A DNA stretch of 64,000 nt, taken from NCBI RefSeq assembly GCF_001431295.2, contig NZ_LKAJ02000001.1, forward strand, positions 2,542,001 through 2,606,000. Reading direction: 5' to 3'. The notes under the pieces are model-generated. The model did no database searches and had not been told where the DNA came from. It saw only the letters and a program-made list of their open reading frames with translations. Of this stretch, positions 55,265-64,000 are shown piece by piece. This DNA comes from Candidatus Berkiella aquae (lineage in GTDB: Bacteria > Pseudomonadota > Gammaproteobacteria > Berkiellales > Berkiellaceae). The position numbers and the translations under genes are program-made. Within the stretch, counting starts at the first letter, position 1, and each line of letters opens with the position of its first letter.

Positions 55265-57727
55265 CTACTCTTCTTTCAGTTCATCGATTCCTGGCAATTT
55301 TTGTTTTATCGAGAAAAATGCCTGCCATGGATCTTGTGCGAGTTTATCTAAACGCTTTTGGATATTTCTGAGTGTATAATGATCAGAATGGATTTTAGGT
55401 GAAAGCTCTTCCCATGATAATGGTGTTGAAATTGGGGCCCTATCTCTTGCTCTCAATGAATAAGCACCAATCGCTGTCGCACCGCGGTGATTGCGTAAAT
55501 AATCAATAAATATCTTCCCCTTTCTCTTGGCTTTACTCATGTTATCAATATAAGCCTGGGGATATTTTAAAGTTAAATATCGTGCAAACGTTTGTGAAAA
55601 ATGCATCACTGTTTCCCAATCATAGCGACGCGCAACCGGGATCACGATATGTAAACCTTTGCCACCCGTTGTTTTAATAAAGGTTTGTAGTGCCAAGCTC
55701 TCCAATTCATCTTTAATCTGAAATGCGGCTTTGACAACCATTTTCCATGTCACATCTTCTCCTGGATCCAGATCAAAAGTCAGATAATCAGGTTTATCAA
55801 TATTATCAATTCGACAGCCCCAAGGGTGGATTTCTAAAACATTCATTTGCACCAACTGAATAAGTCCAGCAATATCTTCAATATAGATGTAATTGCTCTT
55901 TTTACTTTTCTCTTGAATAGTGATGGTATTGAGATTATCTCCCTTTTTGTTCAACATATGTTTTTGATAGAAATGCTGACCCTCAATCCCTTCTGGGCAT
56001 CGTAAAAGATTTAATGGCCTATTGCATAGATACGGTAAAATCCATTGTTGAATCGCTTGATAATATTGCGCTATATCTTGTTTTGTTATCTTATCTTTTG
56101 GATATAAGATCTTATCAGGGTGAGTTAAGGGATAAACGATATCAGGGGTTTCTTTAATCACTTGTGTTGAATCTTTATCACTACGTACTCCCTTAAAGCT
56201 GGCATGACGCAAAAGCCCTTCTTCTGTCCATTCTTTAAATTCAACCTCAACCAATAGATTAGGTTTAAGCCAAGACAATACATCACTTGCAGGTGGTTTA
56301 TGTAAAAAAGGACTTTGTTTCGCCATATTTTCTTCAAACAAGGTATATAATTCTTTTAACGACGCTTGCGTAAACCCAGTACCGACTCTACCGCAATATT
56401 GTAAATTTCCTTTTTTGTCATATTGTCCAAGCAGTAATGCACCAATATAATTCCTTTCTCCTTCTGGTTTGGTAAAGCCTCCCACGATAAATTCTTGCCG
56501 TTGATTGACTTTTATTTTCAACCAACTCTTAGTACGCTTTTGCAAATAAGAACTATGAATATTTTTAGAGACTATACCTTCAAACCCCAGTTTTTCCGCT
56601 TTTTTAAATACTGTTTTGCCATTGCCTTGAATATGATCACTAAAACGAATCATAGGGTGATTATCGGGAATTATTTTAGCTAATATTTCTTTACGTTTTC
56701 CTAATGCTAAGTTTGTTAAGTCATATCCTTGATAATATAAAATATCAAACACATAGTAAAATAATGGGGAGTTATCATTTTCTTTAATGGAATTCTGTAA
56801 AAGTTGGAAATTAGGCAAACCATTATTATCAACTGCAACCAACTCTCCATCTAAAACAGTATCTGTCAATCTTAATTTGGCAATTTCTTTTTCTAATCGT
56901 TGAAATTTGTCTGTCCAGTTTTGTTGGCCGCGGGTAATGAGTTTTACGTCATGATTCATTATCACCAGTAAGCGATAACCATCAAATTTCATCTCGTGGA
57001 TCCAGTCATTACCCTCAGGTGGCTTATCAACCAAAGTAGCCAATTGCGGTTTAATGGTTTTAGGTATTTTTTTCTTTTCAAGTAGCGCTAATTCCTTTTT
57101 AGGCAAAGAATAACTTTTCTTTTTACTTTTTTTATTAGAAGACCATACTGCATCAGCTTCATTTTGAATTTCAGTCAATGTTCTGCCTGTTATCACACTT
57201 AACGGTTCTTCTTCCACGATATTATAGTTATTTTGAGAGCAAGCTTCTTCATCTTTTGCTTTAATCAGTAGCCAATTTTTAGGATCATCTTTAATACGGA
57301 TGAGTTTCCATTTGCCTTTGAGTTTTTCACCATGAAGAGAAAAAGTCAAAGCACCCGTGTTAAGGTTTTTACCATCATCGATTTCTTCCCAACTTCCTTG
57401 ATCCCAAATCATGACGGTGCCACCGCCATATTCCCCTTTAGGAATCACCCCTTCAAAATCCTTATATTCAATAGGATGATCTTCAACTTGCACGGCTAAG
57501 CGTTTTACTTGCGGATCAAGAGAGGGCCCCTTAGGCACAGCCCAACTTTTTAACACGCCTTGATGTTCTAAACGAAAATCATAATGTAAATGGCTAGCCG
57601 CATGCATTTGTACGACAAAATGATTGGCATAATCCTTTTTGTGTGATCGTTTTCCCTTAGGCTCTGGTGTCTGTGAAAATCGTCTTTTTTGATGGTAATG
57701 CTGCAATGAAGCCATATCACCCTTCAT
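55265..57727 (-). CDS. ligD: ATP-dependent DNA ligase LigD (NHEJ)
   Basis: This encodes 820 residues with three domains. The 3'-phosphoesterase (about 30-180) has HAASHLHYDFRLEHQG and GVIPKGEYGGGTV. The ligase (about 220-520) has the adenylated Lys247 in MKFDGYRLLV, then WLKIKV and GGFTKPEGERNYIGALLLG. The primase-polymerase (about 530-820) has TFDLDPGEDVTW, with the catalytic Asp pair. The order PE-LIG-POL is the Pseudomonas type. The ATG overlaps the ku stop (ATGA); a second ATG at 57715 has AAGGG upstream. With Ku it repairs double-strand breaks by end joining. Confidence 0.94.
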   Translation of the reverse strand: MKGDMASLQHYHQKRRFSQTPEPKGKRSHKKDYANHFVVQMHAASHLHYDFRLEHQGVLKSWAVPKGPSLDPQVKRLAVQVEDHPIEYKDFEGVIPKGEYGGGTVMIWDQGSWEEIDDGKNLNTGALTFSLHGEKLKGKWKLIRIKDDPKNWLLIKAKDEEACSQNNYNIVEEEPLSVITGRTLTEIQNEADAVWSSNKKSKKKSYSLPKKELALLEKKKIPKTIKPQLATLVDKPPEGNDWIHEMKFDGYRLLVIMNHDVKLITRGQQNWTDKFQRLEKEIAKLRLTDTVLDGELVAVDNNGLPNFQLLQNSIKENDNSPLFYYVFDILYYQGYDLTNLALGKRKEILAKIIPDNHPMIRFSDHIQGNGKTVFKKAEKLGFEGIVSKNIHSSYLQKRTKSWLKIKVNQRQEFIVGGFTKPEGERNYIGALLLGQYDKKGNLQYCGRVGTGFTQASLKELYTLFEENMAKQSPFLHKPPASDVLSWLKPNLLVEVEFKEWTEEGLLRHASFKGVRSDKDSTQVIKETPDIVYPLTHPDKILYPKDKITKQDIAQYYQAIQQWILPYLCNRPLNLLRCPEGIEGQHFYQKHMLNKKGDNLNTITIQEKSKKSNYIYIEDIAGLIQLVQMNVLEIHPWGCRIDNIDKPDYLTFDLDPGEDVTWKMVVKAAFQIKDELESLALQTFIKTTGGKGLHIVIPVARRYDWETVMHFSQTFARYLTLKYPQAYIDNMSKAKRKGKIFIDYLRNHRGATAIGAYSLRARDRAPISTPLSWEELSPKIHSDHYTLRNIQKRLDKLAQDPWQAFFSIKQKLPGIDELKEE

Positions 57728-58644
57728 TTTTTCTTATGTTTGGTAGCCTTGGTGGTAGTTTTCTTAGTCGCTTTAGGCGTTTTCTTTTCTTTTACACTTT
57801 TTTTCAGCAATTCCATAAAATCAATGACATTGGTATGCTTAATTTTTGCTTCTTTTTCATGTTTAATCGCTTTTTTACCGCCTGAGGCAATTTTTTCATC
57901 AATCAAATGCATCAGCTCTTCTCGATAATCATTGGTATAGCGAGCAGGATCCCATTTGACAGTCATGGTATCTACTAATTGTTTAGCAATATCAAATTCT
58001 TTTTTTGATATTTTATAGCTACTAATAGGCTCTTCCGGTACATCAACCTCAGAAGGTGTTTTAACTTCCTGTGGATAACGCATGGTATTAATCACGATAG
58101 CATTATCTTGAACCATCACTGCGGCTAAGTATTGATGAGTCCGGATCATAACTCTGGCAATCCCTACTTTATGGGTATTTCTTAAAGTTTCTCTTAATAA
58201 AACATAACCTTTCTCCCCTCGCTTATCTGGCAATAAGAAATAGGGCTTTTCAAAATAGTAAGGCTCTAGTTGTTCCAAATCGATGAAATCTTCAATTTCA
58301 ATAGCTTTTAAATTCTCTTTTGCAATTTCATCTAAATCTTCTGGCGTTAAAATCGCGTAGTTACCGGGCTCATATTCATAACCTTTCACAATATCTTGCC
58401 AAGCAACTTCTTTTCCTGTTTCTTCATTAATTCTTGAATAACGAATACCTGCATGATTTCTTTTATCGAGCAATTTAAAATGAATTTCTTGTTGCGGCTT
58501 TTCTGCTGAGTACAGCATGACAGGAATATTGACGAGGCCAAAGGTAATATAACCTCGCCAAATGGTGCGCCGATCGTAATGAGGCTTTTCTGCTTTGTTC
58601 TTTTGTTCTTTCGAAGACTTCGGCACTCTTTTACGATTGGGCAT
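57724..58644 (-). CDS. ku: Non-homologous end joining protein Ku
   Basis: This encodes 306 residues. The Ku core starts at YITFGLVNIPVMLYSAEK and includes RIVEETGKEV-like RINEETGKEVAWQDIVKGYE and MVIRTHQYLAAV-like motifs. The C-terminus is a Lys-rich tail (TKATKHKKK), usual in bacterial Ku and used for DNA binding. It precedes and overlaps ligD by four bases, so the two are translationally coupled. Confidence 0.94.
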   Translation of the reverse strand: MPNRKRVPKSSKEQKNKAEKPHYDRRTIWRGYITFGLVNIPVMLYSAEKPQQEIHFKLLDKRNHAGIRYSRINEETGKEVAWQDIVKGYEYEPGNYAILTPEDLDEIAKENLKAIEIEDFIDLEQLEPYYFEKPYFLLPDKRGEKGYVLLRETLRNTHKVGIARVMIRTHQYLAAVMVQDNAIVINTMRYPQEVKTPSEVDVPEEPISSYKISKKEFDIAKQLVDTMTVKWDPARYTNDYREELMHLIDEKIASGGKKAIKHEKEAKIKHTNVIDFMELLKKSVKEKKTPKATKKTTTKATKHKKK

Positions 58645-58674
58645 AGCAACCTCTACCTGCCGTTTATGTTAGTT

Positions 58675-59004
58675 CTAGTTCTGTGATGGTGTATTCTCTG
58701 GCACCGTATTATCCAAATTATTAGGATTACTTGGATTATTACTGTCAGTTGGAGAATTACCGAGCGTATTGGAATTACTTGGGTTAGAAGGATTTGAAGT
58801 CCCCGTATAAGGCTCCTGTTGTTTCGTGTTCGCAGGAGCACTGCTCGTGACGCCACTACCACTGGCACCGCTACTACTAGCACTGCTGCTATCACTTGCA
58901 CCAGCACCGACACCACCACTTGTGACGTTACCAGCACCAGCAAATGCCGTTGCTGATAGTAGGAATAAGAATGATATTACACTTAATGTTTTTACAGATT
59001 TCAT
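58675..59004 (-). CDS. Small secreted low-complexity protein
   Basis: This encodes 109 residues. A good signal peptide (SVISFLFLLSATAFAGA) is followed by a Ser/Gly/Ala-rich part and a Pro/Ser/Asn-rich part with SNPSNPSNSN-type repeats. There is no recognisable domain. It ends 30 bases before the ku start, on the same strand. It may be a surface or periplasmic linker-type protein; codon-level low complexity makes homology hard to judge. Confidence 0.55.
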   Translation of the reverse strand: MKSVKTLSVISFLFLLSATAFAGAGNVTSGGVGAGASDSSSASSSGASGSGVTSSAPANTKQQEPYTGTSNPSNPSNSNTLGNSPTDSNNPSNPNNLDNTVPENTPSQN

Positions 59005-59105
59005 CTTGCCACCTTTAACGTGATTATTACTTTTATATAATAGACACTCAGGTGAAAGAATATGACGAGAATTCTGTTGTTATCAACAGCAATGCATAGC
59101 AGATG

Positions 59106-59140
59106 ACCTAGGTTTCGCATTTAAAATGCGAAACCTAGGT
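59106..59140. other. 35-bp near-perfect palindrome
   Basis: ACCTAGGTTTCGCATTT, one base, then its exact reverse complement. It lies six bases after the stop of the acidic protein gene at 59147. It has no T run, so it is either an mRNA 3'-end stabiliser or another kind of inverted-repeat site. Confidence 0.7.
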
Positions 59141-59146
59141 GAGAGA

Positions 59147-59893
59147 TTAGCGTCTTTTACGAACGGTACGCTTTTCTTGAACTGTTGTCGCTTTTTCTAC
59201 TTCTGCTTCGGGTTTTGCTTCCGCTTTAACTTCTACTGCTTTAGCTTTAGCTTTGACCTCTTCCAGCAATGTACCTAAGTCTTTATTTTTTAATTGCTTT
59301 GCTTTATAGGCGGAAATAAACATAACATGTTGAACGGGTTCAGCTGATTCATCTGATTTAACAGAAGATTTACTGCTTCCGCTTTTAGCGTCTTGTTTTG
59401 CTTGTTGTACTTTTTTTGCTTCTTTTGCAAGTTCAGCCGCTTTTGCAACTTTAGCTTTGGTATCATCTACTTTTTTATCAGCTTTGTCTTCAGGTTCTAC
59501 TTTGATAGTAACTTTAGACTTTGCGGCTGCCGCTGCTTTGCTAGCAGTTGCACGCTGACTCAATATTTCAACTTCTTCTTCGCTTTCTTCTTCACTTGAT
59601 TCTTTGGAGGCTGAAGCAGAAGCTTCTTCTTTGTTCTCTTCTTCGTTCTCTTCTTCGTTCTCTTCTTCGTTTTCTTCTTCGTTCTCTTCTTCGTTCTCTT
59701 CTTCGTTTTCTTCTTCGTTTTCTTCTTCATTTTCGGAAGAAGCAGATGTTTCTAATTCTTCTTCACTTGCCTGCGCAGAAAGTTCAGCAGAATTTTCTTC
59801 TTGATCACTTTCACTTGCTTCTGGGCTTGAAGGAATTACAGATTCAAGTTCTTCAACTTTTTTAGATTTTTTAACTGGACCAGGTTTTGACAT
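59147..59893 (-). CDS. Acidic repeat protein with basic C-terminal tail
   Basis: This encodes 248 residues with no recognised family. The N-terminus is Lys-rich (SKPGPVKKSKKVEEL); residues about 25-110 are Ser/Glu-rich and include nine tandem four-residue units of the NEEE type. Then comes a helical Ala/Lys-rich part, and the C-terminus is strongly basic (KRTVRKRR). There is no signal peptide. The layout resembles eukaryotic acidic chromatin or nucleolar proteins and the basic tail resembles a nuclear localisation signal; that is a resemblance only. It is flanked by the secreted low-complexity gene and sucD. Confidence 0.65.
   Translation of the reverse strand: MSKPGPVKKSKKVEELESVIPSSPEASESDQEENSAELSAQASEEELETSASSENEEENEEENEEENEEENEEENEEENEEENEEENKEEASASASKESSEEESEEEVEILSQRATASKAAAAAKSKVTIKVEPEDKADKKVDDTKAKVAKAAELAKEAKKVQQAKQDAKSGSSKSSVKSDESAEPVQHVMFISAYKAKQLKNKDLGTLLEEVKAKAKAVEVKAEAKPEAEVEKATTVQEKRTVRKRR
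59627..59734. repeat. 12-bp tandem repeat, nine units
   Basis: Nine units of the TTCTTCGTTCTC type (with T/C variants), encoding NEEE on the minus strand. Each Asn codon is exactly 12 bases from the next. Copy-number change would not shift the frame. Confidence 0.85.
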
Positions 59894-60026
59894 AATTTAC
59901 TCCTTTATGAATCAATCAACCTTGATTGAAAACTGCGAGCAGAGTGTATCAAAATCCTTCACAACAAAAAATCGAAATTATGCGTATTAAGGGATGGTTC
60001 TAACCAATCAGAGAGATGATGAAGGG

Positions 60027-60052
60027 AGATCACCTACATGAGTAGGTGATCT
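60027..60052. other. Hairpin downstream of sucD
   Basis: AGATCACCTAC / GTAGGTGATCT, an 11-bp perfect stem with a 4-base loop, 20 bases after the sucD stop. It has no T run on the minus strand, so it may be a 3'-end stabiliser or a Rho-dependent end. Confidence 0.5.
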
Positions 60053-60071
60053 TATTAGAAAATTAGGAAAA

Positions 60072-60944
60072 TTATTTAGACAAAACGGCTTGTATCCCTT
60101 TACCAATGTCAGCAGGTGACTTAACCGTTTTAACACCGGCTTTTTCTAAGGCAAGATATTTTTCCTCAGCTGTTCCTTTACCACCAGCAATAATTGCACC
60201 CGCATGCCCCATACGCTTACCTTTAGGTGCTGTCACACCGGCAATGTAGGATACAACAGGCTTGGTCACATGATCATGAATGAACTGCGCTGCTTCTTCT
60301 TCTGCAGAACCACCAATTTCACCCACCATCACAATGACTTCTGTTTGCGGATCTTGTTCAAATAACGTTAATGCATCAATAAAGGTAGTGCCTGGAATCG
60401 GATCGCCACCAATACCAATACAAGTACTTTGACCATAACCGAGATCAGTTGTTTGTTTAACCGCTTCATAAGTTAGTGTTCCAGAACGTGAAACGATACC
60501 AACTTTACCTGGCAGATGAATATCACCCGGCATAATACCAATCTTACATTGGCCCGGGGTAATGATACCTGGGCAGTTAGGGCCGATTAAGCGAGTGCCG
60601 GTTCCTTTGAGAGTAACCATCACATCAAGCATATCTAATGCTGGGATCCCTTCGGTAATACAAACGATTAATTCAATCCCCGCTTCATAAGCTTCAATAA
60701 TCGAATCTTTACAAAATGCTGCGGGTACATAGATAACGCTGGCTGTTGCCCCAGTCTCATTGACTGCATCTTTTACCGTATCAAATACCGGTAAATTCAA
60801 ATGCTTCTGTCCACCTTTACCTGGGGTTACACCACCCACCATTTTTGTGCCGTAAGCAATGGCTTGTTCGGAATGAAACGTACCTTGACGCCCCGTGAAA
60901 CCTTGGCAAATGACCTTGGTATTTTTATCAATCAGTACACTCAT
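60072..60944 (-). CDS. sucD: Succinyl-CoA synthetase alpha subunit
   Basis: This encodes 290 residues. The CoA-binding domain starts [19 protein letters not shown], and the active-site His is in [17 protein letters not shown]. It catalyses the substrate-level phosphorylation step of the TCA cycle with SucC. Its start overlaps sucC by four bases. Confidence 0.96.
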   Translation of the reverse strand: MSVLIDKNTKVICQGFTGRQGTFHSEQAIAYGTKMVGGVTPGKGGQKHLNLPVFDTVKDAVNETGATASVIYVPAAFCKDSIIEAYEAGIELIVCITEGIPALDMLDVMVTLKGTGTRLIGPNCPGIITPGQCKIGIMPGDIHLPGKVGIVSRSGTLTYEAVKQTTDLGYGQSTCIGIGGDPIPGTTFIDALTLFEQDPQTEVIVMVGEIGGSAEEEAAQFIHDHVTKPVVSYIAGVTAPKGKRMGHAGAIIAGGKGTAEEKYLALEKAGVKTVKSPADIGKGIQAVLSK

Positions 60945-62110
60945 TTCGCCACCTTAACTGCATCTACAATTGTTTTCGCTGCTTGGGTTAAATCATTCGC
61001 TGCAATAATGTTTAAAGAGCTCTTCTTAAACACTTCGCTTGCTTCTTGAGCACGGTTACCTTCTAAACGCACGACAACTGGAATGGTAATGCCCACTTCA
61101 GCAACAGCACCTAGAATACCTTCTGCGATTAAGTCGCATCGAACGATACCACCAAAAATATTAACTAATACGCCTTTGACATTCTTATCAGAAAGAATAA
61201 TTTTGAATGCTTCACAAACGCGTTCTTTTGTTGCGCCGCCACCTACGTCGAGGAAATTAGCGGGGTCGCCACCATGTAATTTAATTAAGTCCATGGTCGC
61301 CATTGCAAGCCCTGCACCATTGACCATGCAACCAATGTTACCATCGAGCGGAATATAGTTTAATTCCCACTCTCTGGCGCGAATTTCACGCTCATCTTCT
61401 TGACGTGCATCGCGTAAATCATTCAATTTAGGATGACGAAACATGGCGTTATCATCAATATTAACTTTACCATCTAAACAAACCAAACGACCATCTTTAG
61501 TGATGATAAGCGGATTCACTTCGACTAAAGTCAAATCGCATTCAACAAACATTTTACCTAAACCAACCACAATCGTTGTAAATTGTTTGATTTGATCTAA
61601 ATTTAAACCTAACTTGAAGCCTAATTCACGGCATTGATAAGGCAATACGCCAAGTAAAGGATCGACGGTAATTTTTAAAATTTTCTCTGGTGTATTATGC
61701 GCAACCGTTTCAATGTCTACTCCACCTTCGGTTGATGCCATAATCACAACGCGGCTTGTCGCTCTATCTAATACAGCACCCAAGTAAAGTTCTTTGTCGA
61801 TTTGGCTTAATTCTTCAATCAACAATTCATTAATTGGCTGACCGGCTTCGGTGGTTTGGTAGGTAACCAGATTTTTGAACAACAGCTCTCGTGCAACTTC
61901 TGCTAATTCATCACGACCTTTAACGAGTTTGACACCACCCGCTTTACCACGGCCACCAGCATGAACTTGGGCCTTAACCACTAAGTTCTCTGATCCCAAT
62001 GTGCTAATAGCACCGATTGCTTCATCACTGGAACGAACGACAACTCCTCTTGGAACTGGCAGTCCATAATCAGCAAAAAGACGTTTAGCTTGATATTCAT
62101 GTAAGTTCAT
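60941..62110 (-). CDS. sucC: Succinyl-CoA synthetase beta subunit
   Basis: This encodes 389 residues. The ATP-grasp start [39 protein letters not shown] and [12 protein letters not shown] are diagnostic. It pairs with SucD. Two hairpins lie in the gap between it and sucB. Confidence 0.96.
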   Translation of the reverse strand: MNLHEYQAKRLFADYGLPVPRGVVVRSSDEAIGAISTLGSENLVVKAQVHAGGRGKAGGVKLVKGRDELAEVARELLFKNLVTYQTTEAGQPINELLIEELSQIDKELYLGAVLDRATSRVVIMASTEGGVDIETVAHNTPEKILKITVDPLLGVLPYQCRELGFKLGLNLDQIKQFTTIVVGLGKMFVECDLTLVEVNPLIITKDGRLVCLDGKVNIDDNAMFRHPKLNDLRDARQEDEREIRAREWELNYIPLDGNIGCMVNGAGLAMATMDLIKLHGGDPANFLDVGGGATKERVCEAFKIILSDKNVKGVLVNIFGGIVRCDLIAEGILGAVAEVGITIPVVVRLEGNRAQEASEVFKKSSLNIIAANDLTQAAKTIVDAVKVAK

Positions 62111-62132
62111 TGTTCACCACTTTAAAATTTAT

Positions 62133-62158
62133 ATACCGCTATCAAACGCAAGCGGTAT
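62133..62158. other. Hairpin between sucB and sucC
   Basis: ATACCGCT / AGCGGTAT stem with a 10-base loop, 22 bases upstream of the sucC start. It may be an attenuator or an mRNA processing site between the two halves of the suc cluster. Confidence 0.4.
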
Positions 62159-62197
62159 CTCCTGTTTGAATGCTGTGCGCAGAATCATTCTACGCTT

Positions 62198-62235
62198 GCA
62201 ATCAGAGGAAGAATCGTGATTCTCCCCCTGATTGC
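62198..62235. other. Long imperfect hairpin after sucB
   Basis: GCAATCAG.GG..GAATC pairs with GATTCTCC...CTGATTGC over about 18 positions with a few mismatches and a 2-base loop, starting ten bases after the sucB stop. No T run follows on the minus strand. Confidence 0.45.
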
Positions 62236-62244
62236 CCCATCGCG

Positions 62245-63450
62245 TTAAATGTCAAGTAACAGTCTTGCGGGATCTTCAAGTAACTCTTTAATTGTTACTA
62301 AGAAGCGTACCGATTCTGAACCATCGATTAAACGGTGATCATAAGAGAAAGCGAGATACATCATGGGTCGAATGACAATTTGGTTATTTTCAACCACCGG
62401 TCGTTGCTCTATCTTATGCATCCCTAAAATACCCGTTTGCGGGGGATTCAAAATAGGTGTTGATAGCAATGAACCAAAAACACCACCATTTGAAATTGTG
62501 AAAGTTCCGCCTGTTATCTCATCAATACCTAAGGTACCTTCTCTGGCTTTAACCCCTAAGTCATGAATGGCTTTTTCTATTTGTGCCATGTTCATTTTGT
62601 CAACATCACGCAAAATAGGAACCACTAATCCACGAGGTGAAGATACCGCAACACCTACGTCAAAATAGCCATGGTAAACAATATCTTTACCATCGATAGA
62701 GGCATTAACAACAGGGAAACGTTTTAGCGCTTCTGTTGCAGCTTTAGTGAAAAAGGACATAAAGCCTAATTTGACGCCATGTACTTTTTCAAATTGATCT
62801 TTATAGCGATTACGCAAATCCATCACAGGCTGCATATTCACTTCGTTAAATGTGGTTAAAATAGCGGCATTTTGCTGTGCGCTTAACAATCTTTCTGCAA
62901 TTCGAGTACGAAGACGTGTCATAGGTACGCGTTTTTCAAGGCGCTCGCCCGCTGCGAGTACTGGTAATTGCACCATCGACGCTTGTGGAGCAGAAACATC
63001 TTGCGTCGTAATGCGACCACCTTTACCTGAGCCTTTCACATTTTCAGGTGAAACATCTTGCTCAGACATTAAACGTCTCGCTGCTGGGCCTGCTGCTTGT
63101 GTATTTTGTGCTGAAGCCGCTGGCGTTGCTGCTGCAGCTACAGCTGCGGGTGCTGCTGCTTGTGGTTTAACTTCTGGTGCAGAAGGCGCAGGCGCACTAC
63201 CGGCTTTCATTGGCTTGAACACTGCAATCACTTCTTCTGCGAGCACAGTATCACCGGTATTTTTGATGATTTTTTCAAGCATACCACTTTCTGGCGCAAC
63301 GACTTCTAATACCACTTTATCGGTTTCGATATCGACAAGATTTTCATCTTGTTCAATCATTTCACCTACTTTTTTATGCCATGTTGCAATCGTTGCGTCA
63401 GCAACGGATTCTGGCAAAACGGGTACTTTAATCTCAATTGACATATCCAA
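62245..63450 (-). CDS. sucB: 2-oxoglutarate dehydrogenase E2, dihydrolipoyl succinyltransferase
   Basis: This encodes 401 residues. The lipoyl domain has the target lysine in [10 protein letters not shown]; an Ala/Pro linker leads to the E3-binding domain ([20 protein letters not shown]), and the catalytic domain ends with [13 protein letters not shown] containing the catalytic His. It transfers succinyl groups to CoA in the TCA cycle. It follows sucA by about 20 bases. Confidence 0.96.
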   Translation of the reverse strand: MDMSIEIKVPVLPESVADATIATWHKKVGEMIEQDENLVDIETDKVVLEVVAPESGMLEKIIKNTGDTVLAEEVIAVFKPMKAGSAPAPSAPEVKPQAAAPAAVAAAATPAASAQNTQAAGPAARRLMSEQDVSPENVKGSGKGGRITTQDVSAPQASMVQLPVLAAGERLEKRVPMTRLRTRIAERLLSAQQNAAILTTFNEVNMQPVMDLRNRYKDQFEKVHGVKLGFMSFFTKAATEALKRFPVVNASIDGKDIVYHGYFDVGVAVSSPRGLVVPILRDVDKMNMAQIEKAIHDLGVKAREGTLGIDEITGGTFTISNGGVFGSLLSTPILNPPQTGILGMHKIEQRPVVENNQIVIRPMMYLAFSYDHRLIDGSESVRFLVTIKELLEDPARLLLDI

Positions 63451-63469
63451 TCCTTAATTCAACAAAATA

Positions 63470-64000
63470 TTATTTTAAAGCATCCTGAATGAGCGCTTCT
63501 TGTTGTTCATTATGTTCTGAGGTATAGCCCACCGCAGGAGAAGCCGATGCATCTCTACCTGCAAATAACAAGTTCTGTGATGGCGTCATACATGCTCTGA
63601 AATGATGTTGTGTTGGGAACCATGCACCTTGGTTTTTAGGCTCTTCTTGACACCAAACAATATCTTTCACGTTAGGGTAGCGTTGTAGCTGCGCTTGTAG
63701 TTCAGGTTCAGGGAACGGATATAGCTGTTCGATTCTGATAATCGCAATGTGGTTTTTCTTCAATTCATCACGCTTAGTTACTAAATCGTAATACACTTTA
63801 CCACTACACATCACCACTTTGGTCACTTTTTGTGGGTCATGAGGTTGTGTCTCAGGGATGACCACTTCAAAAGTACCATCGATTAGATTATTCAACTCAC
63901 AGCTTGCTAATTTGTGACGCAATAAACTTTTTGGTGACATCACAATTAATGGCTTGCGGATCTTTCTCAACATTTGTCGTCTTAGCATATGGAATACTTG
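63470..64000 (-). CDS. sucA: 2-oxoglutarate dehydrogenase E1 (3' end only, cut by window)
   Basis: This is the last 176 residues of the E1 component; the frame stays open to the window edge, so the start lies outside. Recognisable are KPLIVMSPKSLLRHK, VVMCSGKVYYDL, ARIEQLYPFP-like IIRIEQLYPFPE and WCQEEPKNQGAW, with the end YTSEHNEQQEALIQDA. It decarboxylates 2-oxoglutarate with thiamine diphosphate and works with SucB. Confidence 0.96.
   Translation of the reverse strand, partial: QVFHMLRRQMLRKIRKPLIVMSPKSLLRHKLASCELNNLIDGTFEVVIPETQPHDPQKVTKVVMCSGKVYYDLVTKRDELKKNHIAIIRIEQLYPFPEPELQAQLQRYPNVKDIVWCQEEPKNQGAWFPTQHHFRACMTPSQNLLFAGRDASASPAVGYTSEHNEQQEALIQDALK

Noticed and set aside
59627-59734. 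Regular short repeats that could suggest a CRISPR array
   Set aside because: Units are 12 bp with no spacers and lie inside a coding frame; no cas genes are present.
59604-59804. Open frames opposite the acidic protein encoding Ser/Phe or Leu/Arg repeats
   Set aside because: They are the complement of the GAA/GAG-rich tandem repeat and have no ribosome site or domain.

Overview
The window is AT-rich (roughly 38% GC by eye) chromosomal DNA of a gammaproteobacterium. Housekeeping blocks (gyrA/ubiG back to back, serC, aroA-cmk-rpsA-lapA-lapB-pyrF, mupP with yciK, scpA-scpB-rluB, sucABCD) follow gammaproteobacterial order. Beside them are large proteins with eukaryotic-type domains: a RhoGEF (DH) domain, a RasGEF (CDC25) domain, a RhoGAP domain and a Ser/Thr kinase. 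That mix points to a host-associated member of the Legionellales (Legionella, Coxiella, Berkiella-like). This placement is inference from gene content; no 16S or tRNA gene was seen.

Layout. 1-11,420: accessory region with a giant hydrolase-domain protein, a RhoGEF protein, an outer-membrane beta-barrel protein, a small membrane protein with internal repeats, a 1210-residue RasGEF protein and one unknown gene. 11,600-12,610: an SDR oxidoreductase and a glyoxalase-family gene remnant. 12,764-25,509: two convergent signalling operons. The plus-strand operon is histidine kinase, response regulator-PP2C phosphatase, RsbW-like kinase, STAS antagonist. The minus-strand operon is STAS, cheY, cheA, cheW, cheB, mcp, cheR, cheD, a small accessory protein and a second regulator-PP2C phosphatase. 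No flagellar genes are present. 25,743-27,569: a RhoGAP protein and an unknown gene. 27,681-32,531: surface polysaccharide genes (galU, a CapD-type dehydratase, a WecA-type transferase) and pyrF. 32,900-43,616: conserved housekeeping genes. 43,620-48,887: a squalene/phytoene-synthase-like protein, yciK, a diguanylate cyclase and a eukaryotic-like kinase. 49,027-54,449: rluB, scpB, scpA, trpS, yciB and bolA. 54,593-59,893: an NHEJ pair (ku, ligD), a low-complexity secreted protein and an acidic protein with a 12-bp tandem repeat. 60,072-64,000: sucD, sucC, sucB and the 3' end of sucA.

How the genes work together. The RhoGEF, RasGEF and RhoGAP proteins are candidate host-directed effectors that could switch host small GTPases on and off. 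Their secretion is not shown by the sequence. The signalling block appears to combine a chemosensory array with partner-switching modules (PP2C phosphatase, anti-sigma-type kinase, STAS antagonist), so its output may be gene expression or another cellular process and not only motility.

The main non-coding discovery is an intergenic repeat family. Three copies (30665-30790, 38274-38399, 43825-43950) are each exactly 126 bp, have matching inverted ends and lie flush against genes or at places where usual gammaproteobacterial gene order is broken. A second, 212-bp nested palindromic element lies between lapB and pyrF, with a relic upstream of the CapD-type gene.
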